From positions 2,294,001 through 2,358,000 of the forward strand of contig OZ253546.1 of assembly GCA_965262585.1 (NCBI GenBank): a stretch of 64,000 nucleotides of DNA. Direction: 5' to 3'. Both the position numbers and the translations under genes were made by a program. The first letter of the stretch is position 1; each line of letters starts with the position of its first letter. The notes beneath the pieces are model-generated. The model ran no database searches, was not told the origin of the DNA, and saw only the letters and a program-made list of their open reading frames with translations. This stretch comes from JAHRAW01 sp965262585. Its GTDB lineage: Bacteria > Pseudomonadota > Gammaproteobacteria > Arenicellales > Poriferihabitantaceae. Positions 1 through 15,000 of this stretch are shown piece after piece.

Positions 1-3000
1 CGCCTCGACAATCGGCAGGTCGTTGTTGCCGGCGGTTATGGTGATTACGACCGTATCCGCCGCTGCCGAAGTATTCATTCCATCACTAACCGTCAAACTG
101 AAAGTCAGGGTTACATCAGTCAGCAACTCATCCGGCGCATCAAAAGTCGGGCGTTCGGCAGTCGTACTGCTCAGATTTACCGTCGATGTGCTGCCAACCT
201 GAGTCCACGCAAAGGTCAGCGTTTGGTCTTCAGGATCATCGCTGGCACTGCCATCCAGCGTCACCATCACGCCCTCAACCACGTTTTGGTCGGGCCCCGC
301 ATCAGCGGTCGGTGGGTCATTGGTTCCGGCGGTTACGGTGATTACCACCATGTCGTTTCCGCTTTGACCGCCGCTCGGCTCGGTTGCGGTTAGACGGAAA
401 GTCAATAACAAGTTATTTGCCAACTGCGTAGGCGCGGTAAAAGTCGCGGTTGTCATAGTCGGGTTCGTCAAACTCACCGTTGAAGTATCGACTTGCGTCC
501 ATAGAAAAGTCAGCGTCTGGCCTTCCGGGTCTGTGGCACTGCCGGTCAAAGTTACCGATGCACCCTCGCCCACGGTTTGTGGATTACCCGCCTCGACAAT
601 CGGCGGGTCATTGTTGCCGGCGGTTACGGTGATTACTACCGTATCGGGCGATGTCGAATTATTCATTCCATCACGAACCGTCAGGCTGAAGGTCAAGGTC
701 ACATCCGTCAATAACTCATCCGGCGCATCAAAAGTCGGGCGTTCGGCAGTCGCACTACTCAAATTTATCATGGGCGTGTTGTCGCCAACCCGAGTCCATG
801 CAAAGGTCAGTGTTTGATCTTCCGGATCATCGCTGGCACTACCATCCAGCGTGACCATCACGCCCTCATCGACGCTTTGGTCGGGCCCCGCATCAGCGGT
901 CGGTGGGTCATTGATTCCGGCGGTTACGGTGATTACTACCATATCGCTTCCGCTTTGACCGCCGCTCGGTTCGGTTGCGGTTAGACGGAAAGTCAATAAC
1001 ACATTATTCACCAACTGCGTGGGGGCGGTAAAAGTCGCGGTTGTCATAGTCGGATTCGTCAAACTCACCGTAGCCGTATCGACTTGCGTCCATAGAAAGG
1101 TCAATGTCTGGCCTTCCGGGTCGGTGCCACTGCCGGTCAAAGTTACCGATGCACCCTCGCCCACGGTTTGTGGCTCACCCGCCTCGACAATCGGCGGGTC
1201 ATTGTTGCCGGCGGTTACGGTGATTACTACCGTATCGACCGCCGCCGAAATATTCACTCCGTCATTGACGGTCAAACTGAAGGTCAAGGTCAAATCCGTT
1301 AGCAACTCCGTGGGTGCGGTGAAAGTCGGACGTTCGGCAGTCTCGCTACTCAAATTTACCGTCGGTGTGCCAACCTGCATCCATGCAAAGGTCAGCGTCT
1401 GATCTTCTGGATCATCGCTGGCGCTGCCGTCCAGCGTCACCATGGTGCCCTCAACCACGCTTTGGTCGGGGCCCGCATCGGCGGTCGGCGGGTCATTGGT
1501 TCCGGCGGTTACGGTGATTACCACCATGTCGCTTCCGCTTTGACCGCCGCTTGGTTCGGTTGCGGTCAAGCGGAAAGTCAATAACAAATCATTCGCCAAC
1601 TGCGTGGGGGCGGTGAAAGTCGCGGTTGTCATAGTCGGGTTCGTCAAACTCACCGTCGAAGTATCGACCTGCGTCCATAGAAAGGTCAGCGTCTGGCCTT
1701 CCGGGTCGGTGCCGCTGCCGGTCAAAGTTACCGATGCACCCTCGCCCACGGTTTGCGGATTACCCGCTTCGACAATCGGCGGGTCATTGTTGCCGGCGGT
1801 TACGGTGATAATTACCGTATCCGCCGTCGCTGAAGTATTCATTCCATCACTTACCGTCAAACTGAAAGTCAGAGTCAAATCCGTCAGTAACTCATCCGGC
1901 GCATCAAAAGTCGGGCGTTCGGCAGTCGCACTGCTCAAACTCACCGTCGATGCGCCAACTTGCGTCCATGCAAAGGTCAGTGTTTGATCTTCCGGATCAT
2001 CGCTGGCACTACCATCCAGCGTGACCATCGCGCCCTCATCGACGCTTTGGTCGGGGCCCGCATCAGCGGTGGGTGGGTCATTGGTTCCGGCGGTTACGGT
2101 GATTACCACCATGTCGCTTCCGCTTTGACCGCCGCTCGGTTCGGTTGCGGTTAGACGGAAAGTTAATAACAGATTATTCGCCAACTGCGTGGGGGCGGTA
2201 AAAGTCGCGGTTGTTATCGTAGGGTTCGTCAAACTCACCGTTGAGGTATCGACTTGCGTCCACAAGAAGGTCAGTGTCTGGCCTTCCGGGTCGGTGCCAC
2301 TGCCGGTCAAAGTTACCGATGCACCCTCGCCCACGGTTTGTGGATTACCCGCTTCGACAATCGGCGGGTCATTGTTGCCAGCGGTTACGGTGATTACGAC
2401 CGTATCCGCCGCCGCCGAAGTATTCATTCCATCACTAACCGTCAAACTGAAAGTCAGGGTTACATCGGTCAGCAACTCATCCGGCGCATCAAAAGTCGGG
2501 CGTTCAGCAGTCGCACTACTCAAACTCACCGTCGATGCGCCAACTTGCGTCCACGCAAAGGTCAGCGTCTGGTCTTCAGGATCATCGCTGGCACTGCCGT
2601 CTAGCGTCACCATCGTGCCCTCAGCCACGGTTTGCGGAGTGCCGGCATCAGCGGTGGGCGGGTCATTGGTTCCGGCGGTTACGGTGATTACTACCATGTC
2701 GCTTCCGCTTTGACCGCCGCTTGGTTCGGTTGCGGTTAGACGGAAAGTCAATAACACATTATTCGCCAACTGCGTAGGCGCGGTAAAAGTCGCGGTTGTC
2801 ATAGTCGGGTTCGTCAAACTCACCGTAGCCGTATCTACCTGCGTCCATAGAAAGGTCAATGTCTGGCCTTCCGGGTCGGTGGCACTGCCGGTCAAAGTTA
2901 CCGGCGTACCCTCGCCCACGGTTTGCGGATTACCCGCTTCGACAATCGGCGGGTCGTTCGGGCCCGCGGTTATGGTAATTACCACCGTATCCGCCGCTGC

Positions 3001-6000
3001 CGAAGTATTCATTCCATCACTAACCGTCAAACTGAAAGTCAGGGTTACATCAGTCAGCAACTCATCCGGCGCATCAAAAGTCGGGCGTTCGGCAGTCGTA
3101 CTGCTCAGATTTACCGTCGATGTGCTGCCAACCTGAGTCCACGCAAAGGTCAGCGTTTGGTCTTCAGGATCATCGCTGGCACTGCCATCCAGCGTCACCA
3201 TCACGCCCTCAACCACGTTTTGGTCGGGCCCCGCATCAGCGGTCGGTGGGTCATTGGTTCCGGCGGTTACGGTGATTACTACCATGTCGCTACCGCTTTG
3301 ACCGCCGCTTGGTTCGGTTGCGGTTAGACGGAAAGTTAATAACGCATTATTTGCCAACTGCGTGGGCGCGGTGAAAGTCGCGGTTGTCATAGTCGGGTTC
3401 GTCAAACTCACCGTCGAGGTGTCGACCTGCGTCCATAGGAAAGTCAGCGTCTGGCCTTCCGGGTCGGTGCCGCTGCCGGTCAAAGTTACCGATGCACCCT
3501 CGCCCACGGTTTGTGGATTACCCGCTTCGACAATCGGCGGGTCGTTCGGTCCGGCGGTTATGGTGATGACGACCGTATCCGCTGCCGCCGAAGTATTCAT
3601 TCCGTCACTAACCGTCAAACTGAAGGTCAGAGTCAAGTCTGTCAGCAACTCATCCGGCGCATCAAAAGTCGGGCGTTCGGCAGTCGCACTACTCAAATTT
3701 ACCGATGTGCCGCCGGTCTGCGTCCATGCAAAGGTCAGCGTTTGGTTTTCCGGATCATCGCTGGCACTGCCGTTCAGCGTCACCATGGTGCCCTCATCGA
3801 CGCTTTGGTCGGGGCCGGCATCGGCGGTCGGCGGGTCATTGGTTCCGGCGGTTACGGTGATTACCACCATGTCCATTCCGCTTTGAACATCGCCCGGTTC
3901 GGTTGCGGTCAGACGGAAAGTCAATAACACATTATTGACCAACTGCGTAGGCGCGGTAAAAGTCGCGGTGGTCATCGCCGCATTCGTCAAACTCACCGTA
4001 GCCGTATCGACCTGCGTCCATAGAAAGGTCAATGTCTGGCCTTCCGGGTCGGTGGCACTGCCGGTCAAAGTTACCGGCGTACCCTCGCCCACGGTTTGTG
4101 GCTCACCCGCATCGACAATCGGCAGGTCATTGTTGCCGGCGCGCACGGTGATTACTACCGTATCGGGTGCCGAATTATTCATTCCATCACGGACCGTCAG
4201 GCTGAAGGTCAAGGTCAAATCCGTCAGTAACTCCGTGGGTGCATCAAAAGTCGGGCGTTCAGCAGTCGCACTACTCAAATTTATCATTGGCATGTTGTCG
4301 CCAACCCGAGTCCATGCAAAGGTCAGCGTCTGGTCTTCGGGATCATCGCTGGCACTACCATCCAATGTCACCATCACGCCCTCATCCACGCTTTGGTCGG
4401 GGCCGGCATCGGCGGTCGGCGGGTCATTGGTTCCGGCGGTTACCGTGATTACCACCATGTCCATTCCGCTTTGACCGCCGCTTGGTTCGGTTGCGGTTAG
4501 ACGGAAAGTCAATAACAAATTATTCACCAACTGCGTAGGCGCGGTGAAAGTCGCGGTTGTCATAGTCGGATTCGTCAAACTCACCGTCGAGGTATCGACT
4601 TGCGTCCACAAGAAAGTCAGCGTCTGGCCCTCCGGGTCGGTGCCGCTGCCAGTCAAAGTTACTGGAGTACCCTCGCCCACGGTTTGTGGATTCCCCGCCT
4701 CGACAATCGGCGGGTCGTTGGTTCCGGCGGTTATGGTGATTACTACCGTATCCGCCGCCGCCGAAGTATTCATTCCATCACTAACCGTCAGGCTGAAGGT
4801 CAGAGTCAAATCCGTCAATAACTCCGTGGGTGCATCAAAAGTCGGGCGTTCGGCAGTCGCGCTGCTCAAACTCACCGTCGATGCGCCAACTTGCGTCCAC
4901 GCAAAGGTCAGCGTCTGGTCTTCGGGATCATCGCTGGCGCTACCGTCCAATGTCACCATCACGCCCTCATCGACGCTTTGGTCGGGGCCCGCATCAGCGG
5001 TCGGCGGGTCATTGGTTCCGGCGGTTACGGTGATTACCACCATGTCGTTTCCGCTTTGACCGCCGCTTGGTTCGGTTGCGGTTAGACGGAAAGTTAATAA
5101 CAAATTATTCACCAACTGCGTGGGGGCGGTAAAAGTCGCGGTGGTCATCGCCGCATTCGTCAAACTCACCGTTGAGGTATCGACCTGCGTCCATAGAAAG
5201 GTCAGCGTCTGGCCTTCCGGGTCGGTGGCACTGCCGGTCAAAGTTACCGGCGTACCCTCGCCCACGGTTTGTGGATTACCCGCCTCGACAATCGGCGGGT
5301 CATTGTTGCCGGCGGTTACGGTGATAATTACCGTATCCGCCGCCGCCGAAGTATTCATTCCATCGCTAACCGTCAAACTGAAAGTCAGAGTCAAATCCGT
5401 CAGCAACTCATCCGGCGCATCAAAAGTCGGGCGTTCGGCAATCGCGCTACTCAAACTCACCGTCGATGCGCCAACCTGAGTCCATGCAAAGGTCAGCGTC
5501 TGGTCTTCAGGATCATCGCTGGCACTGCCATCCAGCGTCACCATCGTGCCCTCATCGACGCTTTGGTCGGGGCCCGCATCAGCGGTCGGTGGGTCATTGA
5601 TTCCGGCGGTTACGGTGATTACCACCATGTCGTTTCCGCTTTGACCGCCGCTTGGCTCGGTTGCGGTTAGACGGAAAGTCAATAGCACATTATTCACCAA
5701 CTGCGTAGGGGCGGTAAAAGTCGCGGTTGTCATAGTCGGGTTCGTCAAACTCACCGTAGCCGTATCGACCTGCGTCCATAGAAAGGTCAGCGTCTGGCCT
5801 TCCGGGTCGGTGGCACTGCCGGTCAAAGTCACCGGCGTACCTTCGTCCACGGTTTGTGGATTCCCCGCCTCGACAATCGGCAGGTCGTTGTTTCCTGCGG
5901 TTACGGTGATAATTACCGTATCCGCCGCTGCCGAAGTATTCATTCCATCACTGACCGTCAAACTGAAAGTCAGGGTTACATCGGTCAGCAACTCATCCGG

Positions 6001-9000
6001 CGCATCAAAAGTCGGGCGTTCGGCGGTTGTGCTACTCAAACTCACCGTCGATGCGCCAACTTGCGTCCATGCAAAGGTTAGCGTCTGGTCTTCCGGATCA
6101 TCGCTGGCGCTGCCATCCAGCGTCACCATCACGCCCTCAGCCACGGTTTGGTCGGGGCCCGCATCAGCGGTCGGCGGGTCATTGGTTCCGGCGGTTACGG
6201 TGATTACTACCATATCGCTTCCGCTTTGCCCGCCGCTCGGCTCGGTGGCGGTCAGGCGGAAAGTCAATAGCACATTATTGACCAACTGCGTAGGCGCGGT
6301 GAAAGTCGCGGTTGTCATAGTCGGGTTCGTCAAACTCACCGTAGCCGTATCGACCTGCGTCCATAGAAAGGTCAGCGTCTGGCCTTCCGGGTCGGTGCCG
6401 CTGCCGGTCAAAGTTACTGGCGTACCCTCGCCCACGGTTTGTGGATTACCCGCCTCGACAATCGGCGGGTCATTGTTGCCGGCGGTTACGGTGATGATTA
6501 CCGTATCCGCCGCCGCTGAAGTATTCATTCCGTCACTAACCGTCAAACTGAAAGTCAAGGTTACATCCGTCAATAACTCATCCGGTGCATCAAAAGTCGG
6601 GCGTTCGGCAGTCGCACTACTCAAATTTACTGTCGAGGTGCTGCCGGTCTGCGTCCACATAAAGGTCAGCGTCTGGTCTTCAGGATCATCGCTGGCACTG
6701 CCATTCAGCGTGACCATGGCGCCCTCATCGACGCTTTGGTCGGGTCCCGCATCGGCGGTGGGCGGGTCATTGGTTCCGGCGGTTACGGTGATTACCACCA
6801 TGTCCATTCCGCTTTGACCGCCGCTCGGCTCGGTTGCGGTTAGACGGAAAGTCAATAACAAATTATTCGCCAACTGCGTAGGGGCGGTGAAAGTCGCGGT
6901 TGTCATAGTCGGGTTCGTCAAACTCACCGTAGCCGTATCGACCTGCGTCCATAGAAAGGTCAATGTCTGGCCCTCTGGGTCGGTGCCGCTGCCGGTCAAA
7001 GTTACCGGCGTACCCTCGCCCACGGTTTGCGGATTCCCCGCCTCGACAATCGGCGGGTCATTGTTGCCGGCGGTTACGGTGATGATTACCGTATCCGCCG
7101 CCGCCGAAGTATTCATTCCATCACTGACCGTCAGGCTGAAGGTCAGAGTCAAATCAGTCAATAACTCATCCGGTGCATCAAAGGTCGGACGTTCGGCAGT
7201 CGCACTGCTCAAACTCACCGTCGATGCGCCAACTTGCGTCCATGCAAAGGTCAGCGTCTGATCTTCAGGATCATCGCTGGCACTGCCGTCCAGCGTGACC
7301 ATCGCGCCCTCATCGACGCTTTGGTCGGGGCCCGCATCGGCGGTGGGCGGGTCATTGGTTCCGGCGGTTACGGTGACTACCACCATGTCGTTTCCGCTTT
7401 GACCGCCGCTTGGTTCGGTTGCGGTTAGACGGAAAGTCAATAGCACATTATTCACCAACTGCGTGGGGGCGGTGAAAGTCGCGGTTGTCATAGTCGGGTT
7501 CGTCAAACTCACCGTAGCCGTATCGACCTGCGTCCATAGAAAGGTCAATGTCTGGCCTTCCGGGTCGGTGCCGCTGCCGGTCAAAGTTACCGGCGTACCC
7601 TCGCCCACGGTTTGCGGCTCACCCGCTTCGACAATCGGCGGGTCGTTCGGGCCCGCGGTTATGGTGATGACTACCGTATCCGCTGCCGCCGAAGTATTCA
7701 TTCCATCACTGACCGTCAAACTGAAGGTCAAGGTTACATCCGTCAATAACTCATCCGGCGCATCAAAAGTCGGTCGTTCGGCAGTCGCACTGCTCAGATT
7801 TACCGTCGATGTGCTGCCGGTTTGTGTCCATGCAAAGGTCAGCGTTTGGTCTTCAGGATCATCGCTGGCACTGCCGTCTAGCGTCACCATCGTGCCCTCA
7901 TCGACGCTTTGGTCGGGTCCGGCATCGGCGGTGGGTGGGTCATTGATTCCGGCGGTTACGGTGATTACCACCATGTCCATTCCGCTTTGAACATCGCTCG
8001 GTTCGGTTGCGGTTAGACGGAAAGTTAATAACACATTATTCACCAACTGCGTAGGCGCGGTAAAAGTCGCGGTTGTCATAGTCGGGTTCGTCAAACTCAC
8101 GGTCGAGGTATCGACCTGCGTCCACAAGAAGGTCAATGTCTGGCCTTCCGGGTCGGTGGCACTGCCGGTCAAAGTCACCGGTGTACCCTCGGCCACGGTT
8201 TGTGGATTACCTGCTTCGACAATCGGCGGGTCGTTCGGGCCCGCGGTTATGGTGATTACCACCGTATCCGCCGCCGCCGAAGTATTCATTCCATCGCTAA
8301 CCGTCAGGCTGAAGGTCAAGGTTACATCGGTCAGCAACTCATCCGGTGCATCAAAAGTCGGGCGTTCGGCAGTCGCACTACTCAAATTTATCATTGGCGT
8401 GTTGTCGCCAACCCGCGTCCATGCAAAGGTCAGCGTCTGATCTTCAGGATCATCGCTGGCACTGCCGTCCAGCGTCACCGTCGTGCCCTCAGCCACGCTT
8501 TGGTCAGGCCCGGCATCAGCGGTCGGCGGGTCATTGGTTCCGGCGGTTACGGTGATTACCACCATGTCGTTTCCGCTTTGACCGCCACTTGGTTCGGTTG
8601 CGGTTAGACGGAAAGTCAATAGCACATTATTTGCCAACTGCGTGGGGGCGGTAAAAGTCGCGGTTGTCATCGTAGGGTTCGTCAAACTCACCGTCGAGGT
8701 GTCGACCTGCGTCCATAGGAAAGTCAGTGTCTGGCCTTCCGGGTCTGTGGCACTGCCGGTCAAAGTTACCGATGCACCCTCGCCCACGGTTTGTGGATTA
8801 CCCGCCTCGACAATCGGCGGGTCGTTCGGGCCCGCGGTTACGGTGATAATTACCGTATCCGCCGCCGCCGAAGTATTCATTCCATCGCTAACCGTCAGGC
8901 TGAAGGTCAGGGTCAAGTCTGTCAGCAACTCATCCGGCGCATCAAAAGTCGGTCGTTCGGCAGTCGCGCTACTCAAATTTATCATTGGCGTGTTGTCGCC

Positions 9001-12000
9001 AACCCGCGTCCATGCAAAGGTCAGCGTCTGGTCTTCGGGATCATCGCTGGCACTACCGTCCAGCGTCACCATCGCGCCCTCATCGACGCTTTGGTCGGGA
9101 CCCGCATCAGCGGTCGGCGGGTCATTGGTTCCGGCGGTTACGGTGATTACTACCATGTCGTTTCCGCTTTGACCGCCGCTTGGTTCGGTTGCGGTTAGGC
9201 GGAAAGTCAATAACAAATTATTCACCAACTGCGTGGGGGCGGTAAAAGTCGCGGTTGTCATAGTCGGGTTCGTCAAACTCACCGTTGAAGTATCGACCTG
9301 CGTCCATAGAAAAGTCAGCGTCTGGCCTTCCGGGTCGGTGCCGCTGCCGGTCAAGGTTACCGGCGTACCTTCACCCACGGTTTGTGGATTACCCGCCTCG
9401 ACAATCGGCGGGTCATTGTTGCCGGCGGTTACGGTGATAATTACCGTATCCGCCGCCGCTGAAGTATTCATTCCATCACTGACCGTCAAACTGAAGGTCA
9501 GAGTCAAATCCGTCAATAACTCATCCGGCGCATCAAAAGTCGGTCGTTCGGCAGTCGCACTGCTCAAACTCACCGTCGATGCGCCAACTTGCGTCCATGC
9601 AAAGGTCAGCGTCTGGTCTTCAGGATCATCGCTGGCACTGCCGTCCAGGGTCACCATGGTGCCCTCATCCACGCTTTGGTCGGGGCCGGCATCAGCGGTC
9701 GGCGGGTCATTGGTTCCGGCGGTTACGGTGATTACCACCATGTCCATTCCGCTTTGAACGTCGCCCGGTTCGGTTGCGGTTAGGCGGAAAGTCAATAACA
9801 AATCATTCGCCAACTGCGTGGGGGCGGTAAAAGTTGCGGTTGTCATCGCCGCATTCGTCAAACTCACCGTTGAAGTATCGACCTGCGTCCATAGAAAAGT
9901 CAGCGTTTGGCCTTCCGGGTCGGTGGCACTGCCGGTCAAAGTTACCGGCGTACCCTCGCCCACGGTTTGTGGCTCACCCGCATCGACAATCGGCAGGTCA
10001 TTGTTGCCGGCGCGCACGGTGATTACTACCGTATCGGGTGCCGAATTATTCATTCCATCACGGACCGTCAGGCTGAAGGTCAAGGTCAAATCCGTCAGTA
10101 ACTCCGTGGGTGCATCAAAAGTCGGGCGTTCAGCAGTCGCACTACTCAAATTTATCATTGGCGTGTTGTCGCCAACCCGAGTCCACGCAAAGGTCAGCGT
10201 CTGGTCTTCAGGATCATCGCTGGCGCTGCCGTCTAGCGTCACCATCACGCCCTCATCGACGCTTTGGTCGGGGCCGGCATCGGCGGTGGGCGGGTCATTG
10301 GTTCCGGCGGTTACGGTGATTACTACCATGTCGTTTCCGCTTTGACCGCCGCTTGGTTCGGTTGCGGTTAGACGGAAAGTCAATAGCACATTATTGACCA
10401 ACTGCGTAGGCGCGGTGAAAGTCGCGGTTGTCATAGTCGGATTCGTCAAACTCACGGTCGAGGTATCGACTTGCGTCCACAAGAAGGTCAGCGTCTGGCC
10501 TTCCGGGTCGGTGGCACTGCCGGTCAAGGTTACCGGCGTACCCTCGCCCACGGTTTGTGGCTCACCCGCCTCGACAATCGGCGGGTCGTTCGGGCCCGCG
10601 GTTATGGTAATGATTACCGTATCCGCCGCTGCCGAAGTATTCATTCCATCACTAACCGTCAGGCTGAAGGTCAGAGTCAAATCCGTCAATAATTCATCCG
10701 GCGCATCAAAAGTTGGGCGTTCGGCAGTCGCACTGCTCAGATTTACCACTGGCGTGTTGTCGCCAACCCGAGTCCACGCAAAGGTCAGCGTCTGGTCTTC
10801 AGGATCATCGCTGGCGCTGCCGTCCAGCGTCACCATCACGCCCTCATCGACGCTTTGGTCGGGTCCCGCATCAGCGGTCGGTGGGTCATTGGTTCCGGCG
10901 GTTACGGTGATTACCACCATGTCCATTCCGCTTTGAACATCGCCCGGTTCGGTTGCGGTCAGACGGAAAGTCAATAACAAATTATTCACCAACTGCGTGG
11001 GGGCGGTGAAAGTCGCGGTGGTCATCGCCGCATTTGTCAAACTCACCGTAGCCGTATCGACCTGCGTCCATAGAAAAGTCAGCGTCTGGCCCTCCGGGTC
11101 TGTGCCGCTGCCGGTCAAAGTTACCGATGCACCCTCGCCCACGGTTTGTGGATTACCCGCTTCGACAATCGGCGGGTCGTTGTTGCCGGCGGTTACGGTG
11201 ATGATTACCGTGTCCGCCGCCGCTGAAGTATTCATTCCATCGCTGACCGTCAAACTGAAGGTCAAGGTTACATCCGTCAGCAATTCCGTGGGTGCGGTGA
11301 AAGTCGGGCGTTCGGCAGTCGCACTACTCAAATTTACCGGCGGTGTGCTATCGCCAACCCGCGTCCATGAAAAGGTCAGCGTTTGATCTTCCGGATCATC
11401 GCTGGCACTGCCGTCCAGCGTCACCATCGCGCCCTCATCGACGCTTTGGTCGGGGCCCGCATCGGCAGTCGGTGGGTCATTGATTCCAGCGGTTACGGTG
11501 ATTACCACCATGTCGTTTCCGCTTTGACCGCCGCTTGGTTCGGTTGCGGTCAGACGGAAAGTCAATAACAAGTTATTTGCCAACTGTGTAGGCGCGGTGA
11601 AAGTTGCGGTTGTCATAGTCGGATTCGTCAAACTCACGGTCGAGGTATCGACTTGCGTCCACAAGAAGGTCAGCGTCTGGCCTTCCGGGTCGGTGGCACT
11701 GCCGGTCAAGGTTACCGGCGTACCCTCGCCCACGGTTTGTGGAGTACCCGCTTCGACAATCGGCGGGTCATTGTTGCCGGCGGTTACGGTGATAATTACC
11801 GTATCCGCCGCCGCTGAAGTATTCATTCCGTCACTAACCGTCAAACTGAAGGTCAAGGTCACATCCGTCAGTAACTCATCCGGCGCATCAAAAGTCGGGC
11901 GTTCGGCAGTCGCGCTACTCAAACTCACCGTCGATGCGCCAACTTGCGTCCATGCAAAGGTCAGTGTTTGGTTTTCTGGATCATCGCTGGCACTACCGTC

Positions 12001-15000
12001 CAGCGTGACCATCGTGCCTTCATCGACGCTTTGGTCGGGGCCCGCATCAGCGGTGGGCGGGTCATTGGTTCCGGCGGTTACGGTGATTACCACCATGTCG
12101 TTTCCGCTTTGACCGCCGCTTGGTTCGGTTGCGGTTAGGCGGAAAGTCAATAGCAAATTATTCACCAACTGCGTGGGGGCGGTAAAAGTTGCGGTGGTCA
12201 TCGCCGCATTCGTCAAACTCACCGTAGCCGTATCGACCTGCGTCCATAGAAAAGTCAGTGTCTGGCCTTCCGGGTCGGTGCCGCTGCCGGTCAAAGTTAC
12301 TGGAGTACCCTCGCCCACGGTTTGCGGATTACCCGCTTCGACAATCGGCGGGTCATTGTTGCCGGCGGTTACGGTGATAATTACCGTATCCGCCGCCGCC
12401 GAAGTATTCATTCCATCACTGACCGTCAGGCTGAAAGTCAGGGTTACATCGGTCAGCAACTCATCCGGCGCATCAAAAGTCGGGCGTTCGGCGGTTGTGC
12501 TACTCAGATTTACCGTCGGTGTGCTGCCGGTCTGTGTCCATGCAAAGGTCAGCGTCTGGTCTTCAGGATCATCGCTGGCACTGCCGTCCAGTGTCACCAT
12601 CGTGCCCTCAACCACGCTTTGGTCGGGGCCCGCATCAGCGGTGGGCGGGTCATTGGTTCCGGCGGTTACGGTGATTACCACCATGTCGTTTCCGCTTTGA
12701 CCGCCGCTCGGTTCGGTTGCGGTTAGACGGAAAGTTAATAACAAATTATTTGCCAACTGCGTAGGGGCGGTGAAAGTCGCGGTTGTCATAGTCGGGTTCG
12801 TCAAACTCACCGTTGAAGTATCGACCTGCGTCCATAGAAAAGTCAGCGTCTGGCCTTCCGGGTCGGTGGCACTGCCGGTCAAGGTTACCGATGCACCCTC
12901 GCCCACGGTTTGTGGATTACCTGCTTCGACAATCGGCGGGTCGTTCGGGCCCGCGGTTATGGTGATGACGACCGTATCCGCCGCCGCCGAAGTATTCATT
13001 CCATCACTAACCGTCAAACTGAAGGTCAAGGTTACATCCGTCAATAACTCATCCGGCGCATCAAAAGTCGGGCGTTCAGCAGTCGCGCTACTCAAACTTA
13101 CCGTCGATGCGCCAACTTGCGTCCATGCAAAGGTCAGCGTTTGGTCTTCAGGATCATCGCTGGCACTGCCGTCCAGCGTCACCATCGCGCCCTCAGCCAC
13201 GGTTTGCGGAGTGCCGGCATCAGCGGTCGGTGGGTCATTGATTCCGGCGGTTACGGTGATTACCACCATGTCGTTTCCGCTTTGACCGCCGGCCGGTTCG
13301 GTTGCGGTTAGGCGGAAAGTCAATAACAGATTATTCGCCAACTGCGTAGGCGCGGTGAAAGTCGCGGTTGTCATAGTCGGGTTCGTCAAACTCACCGTTG
13401 CCGTATCGACCTGCGTCCACAAGAAGGTCAATGTCTGGCCTTCCGGGTCGGTGGCACTGCCGGTCAAAGTTACCGGCGTACCCTCGCCCACGGTTTGTGG
13501 ATTACCCGCCTCGACAATCGGCAGGTCGTTGTTTCCTGCGGTTATGGTGATAATTACCGTATCCGCCGCCGCCGAAGTATTCATTCCATCACTGACCGTC
13601 AGACTGAAGGTCAAGGTCAAATCCGTCAGTAACTCCGTGGGTGCGGTGAAAGTCGGACGTTCGGCAGTCGCGCTGCTCAGATTTACCACTGGCGTGTTGT
13701 CGCCAACCCGCGTCCATGCAAAGGTCAGCGTCTGGTTTTCAGGATCATCGCTGGCACTGCCGTCCAGCGTCACCATCGTGCCCTCATCGACGCTTTGGTC
13801 GGGGCCCGCATCGGCGGTGGGCGGGTCATTGGTTCCGGCGGTTACGGTGATTACCACCACGTCGCTTCCGCTTTGACCGCCACTCGGTTCGGTTGCGGTT
13901 AGACGGAAAGTCAATAACAAATCATTCGCCAACTGCGTAGGCGCGGTGAAAGTCGCGGTGGTCATAGTCGGATTCGTCAAACTCACCGTAGCCGTATCGA
14001 CCTGCGTCCATAGAAAGGTCAGCGTCTGGCCTTCCGGGTCGGTGCCGCTGCCGGTCAAAGTTACTGGCGTACCCTCGCCCACGGTTTGTGGATTACCCGC
14101 CTCGACAATCGGCGGGTCGTTCGGGCCCGCGGTTATGGTAATGATTACCGTATCCGCCGCTGCCGAAGTATTCATTCCATCACTGACCGTCAAACTAAAA
14201 GTCAGAGTCAAATCCGTCAATAACTCATCCGGTGCATCAAAAGTCGGTCGTTCGGCAGTCGCACTACTCAAATTTATCATTGGCGTGTTGTCGCCAACCC
14301 GCGTCCATGCAAAGGTCAGCGTCTGGTCTTCCGGATCATCGCTGGCACTGCCATCCAGCGTCACCATGGCGCCCTCAGCGACGCTTTGGTCGGGGCCCGC
14401 ATCGGCGGTGGGCGGGTCATTGGTTCCGGCGGTTACGGTGATTACCACCATGTTCATTCCGCTTTGACCGCCGCTCGGTTCGGTTGCGGTTAGGCGGAAA
14501 GTCAATAACAAATCATTCGCCAACTGCGTGGGGGCGGTAAAAGTTGCGGTTGTCATCGCCGCATTCGTCAAACTCACCGTTGAAGTATCGACCTGCGTCC
14601 ATAGAAAAGTCAGCGTTTGGCCTTCCGGGTCGGTGGCACTGCCGGTCAAAGTTACCGGCGTACCCTCGCCCACGGTTTGTGGCTCACCCGCATCGACAAT
14701 CGGCAGGTCATTGTTGCCGGCGCGCACGGTGATTACTACCGTATCGGGTGCCGAATTATTCATTCCATCACGGACCGTCAGGCTGAAGGTCAAGGTCAAA
14801 TCCGTCAGTAACTCCGTGGGTGCATCAAAAGTCGGGCGTTCAGCAGTCGCGCTACTCAAATTTATCATTGGCGTGTTGTCGCCAACCCGCGTCCATGCAA
14901 AGGTCAGCGTCTGGTCTTCGGGATCATCGCTGGCACTGCCGTCCAGCGTGACCATCACGCCCTCATCGACGCTTTGGTCGGGGCCCGCATCAGCGGTGGG